A stretch of 64,000 bases of DNA. It comes from UBA1952 sp965246785 (lineage in GTDB: Bacteria; Bacteroidota; Bacteroidia; Chitinophagales; Chitinophagaceae). The position numbers and the translations under genes are program-made. Positions 17,138 to 26,119 of this stretch are shown here, in pieces. Each line of letters starts with the position of its first letter. Positions within the stretch are counted from its first letter, which is position 1. Where the stretch lies: positions 124,001 through 188,000 of the forward strand of contig CBDFFM010000004.1 of NCBI GenBank assembly GCA_965246785.1. The letters are read 5' to 3'. Below the pieces are notes generated by a model. It saw nothing but the letters and a program-made list of their open reading frames with translations. It was not told the DNA's origin and ran no database searches.

Positions 17138-17926
17138 CTACCGTTTGCCTGCCCTGTTGCTGCCTTTGCTAAAGATGGCATTAAGCACCGCCGCAAGCCG
17201 CACACCGGCTACAAACAATTGCCGGGTAATTAAAGTTTGGGCCTTACTCATGTAAGCGTCATCCACAGTGTGGCGGCTGAAGTTGTACACCTGCGGCAGA
17301 TAGCCACGACTTTCCGTCATCCAGCTTACGAAATCGCCGCCTTGCAATGCTTTGATAGCGACAGGACTAAGCGTCTTTCCGTACTGTAGCACGGCTTCTA
17401 AAGTGACCTTCTGCCGCTCGATGATGTCGCTGTCCCAGAGGTGATGCAGGTTTGTTCCTTTGCGCCCGTTGATGTTTACCTGCATCTTATTGCCTCCTTT
17501 ATCGGAAGCGTAGCCTGTGTGCAGCGGTTGGTGGAGGTCGCCCATGAGGTGGAGCAGCACGAGCAACGCTTCGCGGCGAATAGAATCTGTGCCCTTGCCG
17601 CTTCTGAGATAATTATCGCAGAGTTGTAAGGCATAAATAATGTCGTCATTGCCAAGCACATAGCTGCCGCCCTCCGGGATGTTGATATAGTGCCAGTGCT
17701 GCATGTACCGATAGGGCCTTTGCCGCTTGACATCGTCCATCCAGTCCGCAGCGTCTTCCCGCGCCATGCCAGCCAGCAAACGCCCTACCTGTGCTTTTGC
17801 CGTCTTTGTAAGCCGGCCCATCGCCACTCCGGCGACAATTGCATGGCCCTCACGGCTCCATGCGCCCGCCCGGGTCGGGAGGAGCAATATGATTAGAAGA
17901 AGGCTGAATAGAAAAGCGCGCAACAT
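17138..17926 (-). CDS. Secreted S1/P1-type zinc nuclease
   Basis: The 262-residue protein has a signal peptide (MLRAFLFSLLLIILLLPTRA) followed by GAWSREGH. In S1/P1 nucleases the mature N-terminal Trp and this His bind zinc. Further ligands lie in AADWMDD, MQHWHYIN, LLHLMGDLHQPLH and NLHHLWDSDII. The family cuts single-stranded nucleic acids and removes 3' phosphates, here presumably in the periplasm or outside the cell for nutrient acquisition. It is the first gene of an operon with the amine oxidase. Length is normal for bacterial members. Confidence 0.95.
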   Translation of the reverse strand: MLRAFLFSLLLIILLLPTRAGAWSREGHAIVAGVAMGRLTKTAKAQVGRLLAGMAREDAADWMDDVKRQRPYRYMQHWHYINIPEGGSYVLGNDDIIYALQLCDNYLRSGKGTDSIRREALLVLLHLMGDLHQPLHTGYASDKGGNKMQVNINGRKGTNLHHLWDSDIIERQKVTLEAVLQYGKTLSPVAIKALQGGDFVSWMTESRGYLPQVYNFSRHTVDDAYMSKAQTLITRQLFVAGVRLAAVLNAIFSKGSNRAGKR

Positions 17927-17938
17927 GGCTCAAAAGAA

Positions 17939-17967
17939 AGAAACCTCTGCGGCTTGCGGAGGTTTCT
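17939..17967 (-). terminator. Terminator of the minus-strand YtxH-like gene
   Basis: A 12-bp stem (17939-17950 paired with 17956-17967, one G-U pair) with loop GGCTT is followed on the minus strand by a T-rich tract. It lies 20-50 bp past the YtxH-like stop and partly inside the leader of the nuclease gene. Confidence 0.85.
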
Positions 17968-17989
17968 CTTTTATAAAAGTTTCGGCGGC

Positions 17990-18289
17990 TTATGCCAGCG
18001 CTGATTCGGCAGCCTTTTTCAGCTTCTTGCCGCTTTTCATGCCTTCGTCAATGATGGACGCAATGCGGTCGCGCGCCTCATCGCTCAGACCGGACACCTC
18101 GCGGCTCACCAGCTTTTTTAGGTCTTTGGCGGAACAGCTTGCTTTTTCAGCCAGCTCGCTCAGCTTGTCGCCCCAGTCTTCGGCGGCGTCTCCCAGCTCA
18201 TCGCGCAGTTCCTCGCCCTTTTCCGTGGCGAAGAGAAAATACGCAGCGCCTGCGAAGGCGGCAAATACCAACAGCTTTCCGTAGCTCAT
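17990..18289 (-). CDS. YtxH-like membrane-anchored small protein
   Basis: The 99-residue protein starts at ATG 18287-18289 (MSYGKLLVFAAFAGAAYFLF). It has one N-terminal hydrophobic segment, the TEKGEELR motif typical of YtxH-like proteins, and a long charged amphipathic helix. A longer frame upstream (to 18388) has no credible start signal and was not used. The family is linked to general stress in Firmicutes; its role in Bacteroidota is unknown. A similar protein is encoded at 27543 and a shorter relative at 18444. Confidence 0.85.
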   Translation of the reverse strand: MSYGKLLVFAAFAGAAYFLFATEKGEELRDELGDAAEDWGDKLSELAEKASCSAKDLKKLVSREVSGLSDEARDRIASIIDEGMKSGKKLKKAAESALA

Positions 18290-18443
18290 GATGCAGTGTT
18301 TTTTTGGAATGAACGTTGCGCCGCATTGTGCGGCTACGCCTTTGCATGGAAAAACATTATGCCACTTTGCCTCCGCCGCAAGTGGCATGATATTGCTAAA
18401 GCCATGAACATTCTAAAATCATCCCTTTAAAAACAAAAAAATC

Positions 18444-18629
18444 ATGGGCAAGAAACTTTGGGCGCTCGCCCTCGTAGGCGCTGCCGCCTATCTCTACAAA
18501 ACAAAGCATGGCGCGGAAGTACGCAAGCAAATTGGCGATTTTGCCGGTAAAGCTGCCAGCCAGCTTAAAGAAAAGTATGGCCAGGCAGCAGGTGCTGCCG
18601 CAGAGCAACTGGACGCGCAAACGGCATAA
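18444..18629 (+). CDS. Small YtxH-like protein
   Basis: The 61-residue protein (MGKKLWALALVGAAAYLYKT) has one hydrophobic N-terminal segment followed by an Ala/Gln/Lys-rich amphipathic helix, like the neighbouring minus-strand protein but shorter. The two genes are divergent and share the 18290-18443 intergenic region, which suggests joint control. A strong terminator follows directly. The function is not known. Confidence 0.75.
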   Translation: MGKKLWALALVGAAAYLYKTKHGAEVRKQIGDFAGKAASQLKEKYGQAAGAAAEQLDAQTA

Positions 18630-18648
18630 CGCCGAATGTCATTATTGT

Positions 18649-18687
18649 AAAACGGGGATGCATAAGCGTCCCCGTTTTTATTTTTTC
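18649..18687. terminator. Bidirectional rho-independent terminator
   Basis: A 10-bp stem, AAAACGGGGA (18649-18658) and TCCCCGTTTT (18669-18678), is flanked by T tracts on the plus strand (TTTTTATTTTTT). The AAAA at the base supplies U residues on the minus strand. It lies between the convergent small YtxH-like gene and darA. Confidence 0.9.
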
Positions 18688-19760
18688 TAAATACGCCCGG
18701 GCTCGTAAGCTGTGCTTTTGAAGTAAGCGACATCTCCTTTCAACTTTCGCCACTGTAGCAGTCGCTTTACAGCAGCTATCAATCCAGTGATGGGCGATAG
18801 AACAAATATGCCGAGCATCAGCAGACGCTTGAACTGCAATATCCTTCCGGTGCGGCGCACATCGCCGGGGCCGCCTTTTTCACGGATGCGCTTTGCCCAA
18901 TAGCGGAAGTTTTTTATGCCGCGCTGCTCTAAGAGGATGAGCCCGCTGTTTAACCGCACTGCATTCAACGCGAGCAGCTTTTCCTGAAGGGCGTTTACGC
19001 CTTCCGGAAGCAGCAGGGCAAAGTCTTTTTCCGTCACTACATCTTTAAGCGCCTCTTCATTACTGTAAACGTTGAATGCCTGGATGCCCGCGTAAGCATT
19101 TGCGCTGCCCTGCATAACGGTTGGCGCATCATAGCGCGCAGCCGCAAAAGCATGCGCCGCCTCAAGCAGGGGCTTGCCAAAGGCAGCTGCGTCCTGAATA
19201 TCTTTTTCCATAACGCCCGCGGCGGGCAACCAGCGCGAGGCCTCCTGCTTGCCCTTTAGCTGCCAGCGGATGATGCTTAGGAGAGAAAGGAGGTTGGGCC
19301 GGCGGTCTGCGAGCACAATATTGCCTACGTGCCTGCCTCCGGCCTGGCGGATAGCTCCTTTGACCACCTCGCCGGCATTAAGCCACATATTGCGGCAGCC
19401 GCAGAGTGTAACTACGGGCTTGCCGCGCATCACGCTCATTGCCTTGCTTTGCAGTAGCGCCATGATCGGCTGAGAGGGATGCAGAAACCAGGGCTGCCAG
19501 GCAAGCATGACCATATCATAGTCGCGATGGATGATACCATCCGGCACATCTTCAATCGGCGCAGGTGTCATGAGCACGCTTTCGGGCATGGCGTCAAAGA
19601 AACGGTCGTCTATCCACGGGAAACGCCAGCGGCCATTCGGCTCAAGGTGGTGATAATAGACCTGAAGCTCCTCGCGGACGCCACTCAGCACAGAATTGAT
19701 AATGCGCGTTAGCTGTCCGGTCTGCGTATAATAGAGTACGAGGATGCGTGGTTTCTCCAT
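18687..19760 (-). CDS. darA: DarA-like dialkylresorcinol-condensing enzyme (flavodoxin-like)
   Basis: The ATG at 19758-19760 gives MEKPRILVLYYTQTGQLTRI, a flavodoxin-type N-terminus typical of DarA. A TTG five codons earlier is possible but less likely. Other DarA landmarks are FPWIDDRFFDAMPESV, LAWQPWFLHPSQP, GKPVVTLCGCRNMW and GRHVGNIVLADRRPN. DarA works with the ketosynthase DarB to condense beta-keto acyl chains into cyclohexanediones on the way to dialkylresorcinols, the lipid half of flexirubin-type pigments. The C-terminus has a hydrophobic segment near residues 315-335 and may contact the membrane. It follows darB by about 16 bp. No aryl polyene genes are near, so the final product is uncertain. 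Confidence 0.85.
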   Translation of the reverse strand: MEKPRILVLYYTQTGQLTRIINSVLSGVREELQVYYHHLEPNGRWRFPWIDDRFFDAMPESVLMTPAPIEDVPDGIIHRDYDMVMLAWQPWFLHPSQPIMALLQSKAMSVMRGKPVVTLCGCRNMWLNAGEVVKGAIRQAGGRHVGNIVLADRRPNLLSLLSIIRWQLKGKQEASRWLPAAGVMEKDIQDAAAFGKPLLEAAHAFAAARYDAPTVMQGSANAYAGIQAFNVYSNEEALKDVVTEKDFALLLPEGVNALQEKLLALNAVRLNSGLILLEQRGIKNFRYWAKRIREKGGPGDVRRTGRILQFKRLLMLGIFVLSPITGLIAAVKRLLQWRKLKGDVAYFKSTAYEPGRI

Positions 19761-19776
19761 GGGAAATGGGTGCAAA

Positions 19777-20910
19777 TTAAACGACGGTGAGATACATGTA
19801 GGCGTAGGTGAAGCGCGCGCTTTCAGGTACCATTACCAGCAGGCGCTCGCCCTTTTCCAAGCGACCGTTATTGAACATTTCTTCAAGCATGAGGTAGGGC
19901 GATGCACTCCCGACGTTTCCTACCTGCGGCAGGTTGTAAAACCACTTTTCATACGGCAAGTCCATACCGATTTGCTCATGATAGTCATAAATCTGCTTCT
20001 TGAAAAATTCGCTGGACATATGCGGCAAGTAATAGTCAATATCCGCTCCGGTGATGCCGTGCTTCTTCACCAATGAGTGAATGAACATCCCACCACGAGG
20101 AACAATGTTATCGCCTAAGAGGCGCGTATCCTGCTTATAAGCAAAGACGCTCTGACTGCCCCATCCCGAGTGATGCATATCGTTCCAACCGGTCAGTGTA
20201 GCGTCTTCGTTCTTTACCGCGCCGGCGTACATGCAAGTCTCCAGCTCATTGGCGTACGAGATGATTTCCAGCCATTCTATTCTAAGGGAAAGGCTATCCG
20301 CATTTGGCTTGTCTTCCAGCAAGGCTGCGCCGGCTCCGTCGCTGAGCATCCAGCGGAGAAAATCCTTTTCAAAGGCGATATAAGGATTCTTCTCCATTTC
20401 CTGCCAGGATTCTGCTTCCTGCTCAAAACGCCCGGCTTGCGTCCATGCGGAGAATCGCTCCGAGCCTACGGCAGCAGCCGTTTTGGCTGTGCCGCAACCT
20501 ACAGCCATGTAAGCATACTTCAGCGCCTGCATGGACGAAGCGCAGGCCCCCGATGCCGACATGATTTCTAAAGAATGCACGCCAAGCTGGCCGTGAATCA
20601 TAGCCGCATGGGACGGCAGTAACTGCTCGGGAGATGTTGTGCCTGCGGCAAGCACTTCCAGCTTTTCTATCGGATGGTCTTCGTTGAAGAGCGATTTGAG
20701 CGCCGCTACGGCCATCTGGGCATTGGTATGCGTCACCTTACCATCCTTGAGCGCGTAGTAGCGATTCTTGATGCCATTGTTACGCAGGGTAATGCTGCGC
20801 GCACGCGAAGGCTTGCCGGCCACCATGCCGAGCACCGCCTCCATCTCGTCATTGCTCACCGGCCCGTTAGGAAAGAACTTGGAGAGACGGGTTATGTAAA
20901 CCGGATTCAT
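19777..20910 (-). CDS. darB: DarB-like 3-oxoacyl-ACP synthase III
   Basis: The 377-residue thiolase-fold protein has the catalytic Cys123 in SASGACASSMQALKYA, the His in YYLPHMSSEFF and the Asn in NLPQVGNVGSASPYLML, which form the KAS III Cys-His-Asn triad. Its N-terminus (VYITRLSKFFPNGPVSNDEMEAVLGM) and RNNGIKNRYYAL match DarB rather than FabH. It heads a two-gene operon with darA. A TATTTTTG element on the minus strand (20952-20959), about 40 bp upstream of the ATG, is a plausible -7 box. Confidence 0.87.
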   Translation of the reverse strand: MNPVYITRLSKFFPNGPVSNDEMEAVLGMVAGKPSRARSITLRNNGIKNRYYALKDGKVTHTNAQMAVAALKSLFNEDHPIEKLEVLAAGTTSPEQLLPSHAAMIHGQLGVHSLEIMSASGACASSMQALKYAYMAVGCGTAKTAAAVGSERFSAWTQAGRFEQEAESWQEMEKNPYIAFEKDFLRWMLSDGAGAALLEDKPNADSLSLRIEWLEIISYANELETCMYAGAVKNEDATLTGWNDMHHSGWGSQSVFAYKQDTRLLGDNIVPRGGMFIHSLVKKHGITGADIDYYLPHMSSEFFKKQIYDYHEQIGMDLPYEKWFYNLPQVGNVGSASPYLMLEEMFNNGRLEKGERLLVMVPESARFTYAYMYLTVV

Positions 20911-20951
20911 TTAAGGAACAGGCAGAAGTTGAATGTATATACAGAAGCCTA

Positions 20952-20959
20952 CAAAAATA
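20952..20959 (-). promoter_or_regulatory. Candidate -7 element of darBA
   Basis: The minus strand reads TATTTTTG, which fits the Bacteroidota TAnnTTTG consensus and would give a leader of about 35 nt. No clear TTG -33 element was found at the usual distance. Confidence 0.5.
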
Positions 20960-21063
20960 GCAGAATTAAACGGCGGCTTTGAAAGCAGGATGTGAATGCG
21001 CCATCACTAAAAAAATTAGGGGCGGAGTAATGCGCCGTCCCTAATCTGAATGGCAAGCCTGGC

Positions 21064-22563
21064 CTATTGCTCGCCATCGGTTCCGGTATCAGTGATAGAA
21101 TAGTAGTACATGCCGCGGAAACCGGGATAAAAGCCGGCCAGCTTGACATCACCTGGGGAAGCCGCGATGCGTACCTGCAAGTCTTCAACTGTTTTTACTT
21201 CCACATCGTTGACGCCGGTGATGATGAAGCCTTTCCTCATGCTAGTTTTGCGCGCAAGCGCGCCGTTGCCGGGGTCGGTAACCATGATGCCTCCAGCCAC
21301 GCCGTAGCTGCGCTTTTCGTCCGCATTGAGCGGGCGGATGGCGGCTCCCATGAGCTTGCCGCCAACGCCGTCTTTAACGACGCTTGTGTTGCCGGATATA
21401 TTTTTCAGCTCTACGGTTGCAGCGGCTTCCTTTCCACTACGGAGATAAGTTACGGATACATGGTCGCCGGGCTTATAGCGTGCTACCTGCTCTAATAATT
21501 CTGGTACAGTGCGCACAGCGGCACCTGCCACCTGGGTAATGATATCGCCTTTGTGCAGGCCGGCTGCATTTGCGCCGCCGTTCGCGCTCACCTCATAGAC
21601 GTACACGCCTTCTGTGCGGTCAAGGCCGAAAGCGGATGCCTGCTCCGGCGAGGCGCTTTTGGCATCCAGCGGCGTGATGCCGAGATAGCCACGCTGCACG
21701 GAACCGTACTGCCTCAGGTCGCCGACCACCTTTTTTACAAGGTTGGCTGGGATGGCGTAAGAATAGCCGGCATAAGAGCCGGTTGGTGATGCGATGGCCG
21801 AGTTAATTCCTATGAGCTGGCCTTGCGTGTTTACGAGTGCGCCGCCACTATTGCCTGGATTGACTGCCGCGTCTGTCTGGATGAATGACTCAATGGCAGA
21901 GCGGCTTTGCGTTCGGTTGATGCCGATGGAGCGCCCCTTTGCGCTTACGATGCCTGCGGTAACGGTCGCATCGAGCGAGAGCGGGTAGCCGACGGCGAGC
22001 ACCCATTGGCCAAGACGCACTTCGTCAGAATTGCCGAATTCCATAAAGGGAAGGTTCTTTTCTTCTACTTTAATCACCGCAAGGTCAGTGGCAGCATCGG
22101 TGCTTATCACCTTTGCGTTGGTCGTGTATCGGTCGTTGAAGGTTACGGTCATCTGGTCTGCGCCAGCCACTACGTGATTGTTTGTAACGATATAGCCATC
22201 CGGCGATACAACGACGCCGGAGCCGGAGCCGATTTGCGGCGGAAGCGTGTACTGACGCGGGCCGAAGAAACCGCCCCATATATCGTCAAAGGGGTCATTT
22301 GCCACTACAATGCGGCTTTTAGTGGTCGTCTTGATGTGCACGACAGCTTTCACAGATGCCTCGGCGGCGGCCTGAAAATCTACCGGCGTTGAGGATGAAA
22401 CGATAGGCCGGTCGCCGAGGCCGGCATAGTTGACTGGGAGTGGAGCCGTGTTGCTGGAAGAGAATAAGGGATTTGAACTGCCCCCATACCGGGCTGCCAG
22501 GAAGAAGGTGCCCAGAGAGGTAAGTGCTGCGGTGAGCACCACGGGAAGGAATCTGGATTTCAT
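21064..22563 (-). CDS. HtrA/DegQ-type periplasmic serine protease with two PDZ domains
   Basis: The 499-residue protein has an N-terminal signal or anchor segment (FLPVVLTAALTSLGTFFLAA) and a trypsin-like domain with His130 (TNNHVVAGA), Asp160 (ATDLAVIKV) and Ser239 (NPGNSGGAL). Two PDZ domains follow at about residues 285-380 and 400-490. The family degrades or refolds misfolded envelope proteins. It is a single-gene unit: a TAAATTTG -7 element lies at 22607-22614 and the gene downstream is a separate operon. Confidence 0.95.
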   Translation of the reverse strand: MKSRFLPVVLTAALTSLGTFFLAARYGGSSNPLFSSSNTAPLPVNYAGLGDRPIVSSSTPVDFQAAAEASVKAVVHIKTTTKSRIVVANDPFDDIWGGFFGPRQYTLPPQIGSGSGVVVSPDGYIVTNNHVVAGADQMTVTFNDRYTTNAKVISTDAATDLAVIKVEEKNLPFMEFGNSDEVRLGQWVLAVGYPLSLDATVTAGIVSAKGRSIGINRTQSRSAIESFIQTDAAVNPGNSGGALVNTQGQLIGINSAIASPTGSYAGYSYAIPANLVKKVVGDLRQYGSVQRGYLGITPLDAKSASPEQASAFGLDRTEGVYVYEVSANGGANAAGLHKGDIITQVAGAAVRTVPELLEQVARYKPGDHVSVTYLRSGKEAAATVELKNISGNTSVVKDGVGGKLMGAAIRPLNADEKRSYGVAGGIMVTDPGNGALARKTSMRKGFIITGVNDVEVKTVEDLQVRIAASPGDVKLAGFYPGFRGMYYYSITDTGTDGEQ

Positions 22564-22606
22564 TGTCGGAAATAATTGCCGGTTTTTGTGTGGCGTACTA
22601 TACTGT

Positions 22607-22614
22607 CAAATTTA
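22607..22614 (-). promoter_or_regulatory. Candidate -7 element of the HtrA gene
   Basis: The minus strand reads TAAATTTG about 44 bp upstream of the HtrA start codon, matching TAnnTTTG. A -33 TTG is not evident. Confidence 0.5.
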
Positions 22615-22648
22615 TTTCCGCCCTTTTTTAGAGGGCTGTTAAAAAGAG

Positions 22649-22669
22649 AACCCCCGCAGTGCGAGGGTT
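22649..22669 (-). terminator. Terminator downstream of the secreted 285-aa gene
   Basis: The stem AACCCCCGC / GCGAGGGTT (one C-A mismatch, loop AGT) is followed on the minus strand by TCTCTTTTT. Confidence 0.82.
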
Positions 22670-22700
22670 TTCTTTTCTATCAAAGCTTATTATGAAGTGC

Positions 22701-23558
22701 TTACTTCCCGAAAGTGCCAGCAAACATTGCGGCATCGGAAACGTTCCGCAGCGCGCCTGTCCAACGATTATTCATCGGGTTTGTGTCGCCGTCAGCCTTG
22801 GCGATGATGGTCAGACCAGCTTCGCTGCCTTCGGGCAGAGTTATAGGGATTACAGCATCTTCCAACGCAACTACAGATACATTGTAAGTCGCTTGAGCAA
22901 CGGACTGACCATCCTTCATTACCACAACCTGAATGTTTTGAACGGGTGTGGTGCTGAAGTTCTGGATGCGAATCTGGGCCTTGTTGCCATTACTTACCGT
23001 CGCATCCAGGAGGCGAACGTCAGGCGTGGCAGTAGGGCGAATCTTGGTATTGAAAAAAGATACTTCCTTGTAAAGCTCATCGGCAGTAGTGCCGTGGAGC
23101 GGACGTACAAGGTGGTCTGGGGTAATAAGAAAGAGGTGCGTACCGGCAATCGTGTACAATTCTTGCCAGCCATGTGCATTCAGCGCCTCGTCACCTTCCA
23201 TCATATTGATGAATTGAAGACCGCCTGGCAGCGTTTCAGCGGCTTCATTAGCCATAACCTGAACATTTACAAATATCACCCGCAGGTCTTTGGAGGAAAC
23301 CGGATCTCCGAAACGGCTGGCGCCGTGCTGCTTAGCAAGATTTTGCAGTGCACCGGAAGCTAAAAGGCGCTCAGATGATTGGGCATGCGCATCGCCGAGG
23401 GCCAATACAACCGGCTTACCGTCTCCCAGCATTTTATAGAGGGAAGCGTATGGAGCACCCTTAAACTCAGCATCGGCGATGCACTGAACCTGTGCGTTAA
23501 CAGAAATTGTAAACAGGCTGATAACAAATGCAATCGCTAAGCTGAAAGTGGTGCGCAT
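22701..23558 (-). CDS. Secreted protein with CARDB-like C-terminal domain
   Basis: I do not recognise a specific family. The 285-residue protein has a signal peptide ending near VNAQ (residue 22). The N-terminal half (KPVVLALGDAHAQ, LRVIFVNVQVM, LFLITPDHLVRPL) has a thioredoxin-like strand pattern without a CxxC active site. The C-terminal half (DVRLLDATVSNGNKAQIRIQ to NPMNNRWTG) looks like a CARDB-type beta-sandwich used for adhesion or as a spacer. It is divergent from the lipoprotein at 23593 with 34 bp between starts. Confidence 0.65.
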   Translation of the reverse strand: MRTTFSLAIAFVISLFTISVNAQVQCIADAEFKGAPYASLYKMLGDGKPVVLALGDAHAQSSERLLASGALQNLAKQHGASRFGDPVSSKDLRVIFVNVQVMANEAAETLPGGLQFINMMEGDEALNAHGWQELYTIAGTHLFLITPDHLVRPLHGTTADELYKEVSFFNTKIRPTATPDVRLLDATVSNGNKAQIRIQNFSTTPVQNIQVVVMKDGQSVAQATYNVSVVALEDAVIPITLPEGSEAGLTIIAKADGDTNPMNNRWTGALRNVSDAAMFAGTFGK

Positions 23559-23592
23559 AATATTCTGTATTTAGGTTTTAGGCTCGCCGGCA

Positions 23593-24213
23593 ATGTTTAT
23601 TTTCGTGTGGATGATAACAAAGCCGGCTTTCTGTCGATTCTTAAAAGTTGTGCCGTTGTTAACCGTCTTGTCTTGCCAAAGGTATGCGGCTCGTAACGAG
23701 ATTGTTAATGAAAAGGACACATATTTTTCTATTAAACAGTTTGCCGCTGACCAGATCCGCCTTCTATGGGGCCAGCCGCATAGCCTTTACAAAGTAACGT
23801 ACTTAGATGGCGCTGTGGATTCTACACTCGTGAACTTTGTGAATTTGGATTGGTCGCCGTTACTCAAAACTTTTGGTGAATCGGACATCTCTAATAAAAA
23901 AATTATAGGAAAATATGCCTTTGCGCAGTACGAGGACGGCCTGACAGCCACACGGAACTTCATTTACACGGCAAAAGACCCGAAGCTGTTTACACGCACT
24001 TTACAAATAGCTACCGACCCGAGCAACAATCGCATCACATCCATTTACATAGAAACTTCAAAGCACGACTTCTTCGGCGGCGTACGGCAGAAGCTGCTTT
24101 ATGTGCCGTTACGCATTATTCAGGTACAGGAGACGCAGAGCAGCAAACTCGGTAAGGCACGAAACTTAAGAGTAGAGTATCGCTTTCTGGGCGAGGATGA
24201 CCAGGATACTTAG
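23593..24213 (+). CDS. Putative lipoprotein of unknown function
   Basis: The 206-residue protein begins with a short hydrophobic segment ending in LLTVLSC at residues 22-28, which is compatible with a type II signal peptide and a lipidated Cys28. A second ATG at 23611 would serve equally well as start. The mature part contains YFSIKQFAADQIRLLWGQPHSLYK and is predicted to be mostly beta. It ends 8 bp before uvrC and may be cotranscribed with it. No family was recognised. Confidence 0.6.
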   Translation: MFIFVWMITKPAFCRFLKVVPLLTVLSCQRYAARNEIVNEKDTYFSIKQFAADQIRLLWGQPHSLYKVTYLDGAVDSTLVNFVNLDWSPLLKTFGESDISNKKIIGKYAFAQYEDGLTATRNFIYTAKDPKLFTRTLQIATDPSNNRITSIYIETSKHDFFGGVRQKLLYVPLRIIQVQETQSSKLGKARNLRVEYRFLGEDDQDT

Positions 24214-24221
24214 GCGAAAGA

Positions 24222-26033
24222 ATGACCAAGGAACAATTCAGCGCAGTAGCTCAATCTATACCGCATGAGCCGGGTTGCTACAGATACTATGATGCTGGCA
24301 AGGAACTGCTTTATGTAGGTAAGGCTAAAGACCTGCGCAAGCGCGTGTCGTCCTACTTCACCAAGGGCGACCATAACTACAAGACCCGCCGGCTCGTCCA
24401 GCTTATAGACCACATTGAGTTTACGGTTACCAATACGGAGCACGACGCCTTTCTACTGGAAAACTCCCTCATCAAGCACTACCAGCCCCGCTTCAATATT
24501 GACCTGAAAGACGATAAGACTTACCCATACATCGTCATTAAGAAGGAGCATTTCCCGCGCGTATTCCTTACGCGGCGCGTTATTCGGGATGGTTCGGAGT
24601 ATCTGGGGCCCTTTACAGGCGTGTGGCGGGTGCGGGAGCTGCTGGGCATTATCAAGCAAAACATTCCGCTGCGCACCTGCAACCTCAATCTCGCGCCCTC
24701 ACAGGTGGCGAAGGGGAAGTACAAGGTGTGCCTTGAATACCACCTCGGCAACTGCAAAGGCCCCTGCGAAGGCTACCAAAGCGAGGATGATTATCGCCAG
24801 AATCTCCAATGGGTGCGTCACATCCTGAAGGGCAATACGGCCGATGTAATCCGCGACCTGAAGGCGCAGATGGGGGAGTGGGCCGCTGATTTGGAATTTG
24901 AGAAGGCGGAGGTGCTGAAGCAAAAGATTGACGCGCTCTCGCAATTCCAGGCAAAGAGCACGGTGGTGAATGCCTCGCTTGGCAACCTGGATGTAGCCAC
25001 CATTCTCACCGAAGACGGCCACGCCTTTGTAAACTACATGATGGTAAGCAATGGCGCCATCATCTACGCCCGCACGATGGACATTGAGCGCAAGATGGAT
25101 GAGGAGGAGGCCGACATTCTCTCCCTCGCCGTGGCGCGCTTCCGCGATACCTATCAGAGCGTGGCTACGGAGGTGATTGCGCCCTTTGACATCTATGTGG
25201 CCGAGGAGGGCCTGAAGGTGACCATTCCCAAAGCCGGCGATAAAAAGAAGCTGCTGGATTTAAGCCTGAAGAATGCCGAATTCTTCCGCGAAGACCTCCA
25301 GAAGCGTAATCGCCTCCTTATTGGCGAAGCCACCAAAAAATCGGCGAAGAATGAGGTGCTCGTCCAGATGCAGGAGGCCCTTTCCCTCTCCGAGCTGCCC
25401 ACGCATATTGAGTGCTTTGACAATTCCAACTTTCAAGGCTCCTATCCCGTATCCGCGATGGTGGTATTCCGCGACGGCCTGCCGGCTAAGGATGAATACC
25501 GCCATTATCACGTAAAGACTGTTGAAGGCATCAACGACTTTGCCTCCATGGCCGAGGTCGTGTATCGCCGCTACAGTCGGCTGCTGCGCGAGAAGAAATC
25601 CCTCCCACAGCTCGTCATCATTGACGGCGGCAAAGGCCAGCTCAGCGCCGCGATGGAGAGCATTGACAAGTTGAACATACGCGGCCAGATGACAGTGGTG
25701 GGCCTTGCGAAGAAGGAAGAAAGCATCTTTTTCCCCAACGACAGCGAGCCGCTCAACCTGCCTTACGACGCGCCCGCGCACCTCCTCATCCGCCGCATCC
25801 GCGACGAGGTGCACAACCACGGCGTGTCCTTCCACCGCAAGCTGCGCAGCAAGGGCACTTTTAAAAATGAGCTGGAAGACATTGCTGGCATTGGCCAGAA
25901 AACGGCCACCGAGCTATTGCAGCGCTTCCGCTCGGTAAAGAACATCAGCCAGCTCACGGAGCGGGAACTGACCGGGGCAATCGGCCAGAGCAAGGCCTGG
26001 ATTGTGTGGAAGCATTTTCATCCGGAGGAGTAA
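24222..26033 (+). CDS. uvrC: Excinuclease ABC subunit C
   Basis: The 603-residue protein carries the GIY-YIG nuclease at the N-terminus (EPGCYRYYDAGKELLYVGKAKDLRKRV, about residues 16-42) and a UVR motif around residues 207-245. The RNase H-like C-terminal nuclease has ECFDNSNFQGSYPVSAMVVF and VIIDGGKGQLSAA, and a helix-hairpin-helix end follows (LEDIAGIGQKTATELLQRF). In nucleotide excision repair it makes the 3' and 5' incisions flanking the lesion within the UvrBC complex. Length and domain order are normal. Confidence 0.98.
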   Translation: MTKEQFSAVAQSIPHEPGCYRYYDAGKELLYVGKAKDLRKRVSSYFTKGDHNYKTRRLVQLIDHIEFTVTNTEHDAFLLENSLIKHYQPRFNIDLKDDKTYPYIVIKKEHFPRVFLTRRVIRDGSEYLGPFTGVWRVRELLGIIKQNIPLRTCNLNLAPSQVAKGKYKVCLEYHLGNCKGPCEGYQSEDDYRQNLQWVRHILKGNTADVIRDLKAQMGEWAADLEFEKAEVLKQKIDALSQFQAKSTVVNASLGNLDVATILTEDGHAFVNYMMVSNGAIIYARTMDIERKMDEEEADILSLAVARFRDTYQSVATEVIAPFDIYVAEEGLKVTIPKAGDKKKLLDLSLKNAEFFREDLQKRNRLLIGEATKKSAKNEVLVQMQEALSLSELPTHIECFDNSNFQGSYPVSAMVVFRDGLPAKDEYRHYHVKTVEGINDFASMAEVVYRRYSRLLREKKSLPQLVIIDGGKGQLSAAMESIDKLNIRGQMTVVGLAKKEESIFFPNDSEPLNLPYDAPAHLLIRRIRDEVHNHGVSFHRKLRSKGTFKNELEDIAGIGQKTATELLQRFRSVKNISQLTERELTGAIGQSKAWIVWKHFHPEE

Positions 26034-26119
26034 GTGTAATCACATTCGCGCTCCCTTATCATTGCCAGCAAATGTGGGTTGTAGCACTGGTTGTATGATG
26101 CAGTGTGTATGCTAAGTGT

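Noticed and set aside
18290..18388. Upstream extension of the YtxH-like frame
   Set aside because: The extension (MPLAAEAKWHNVFPC...) is not typical of the family and would displace the N-terminal hydrophobic segment.
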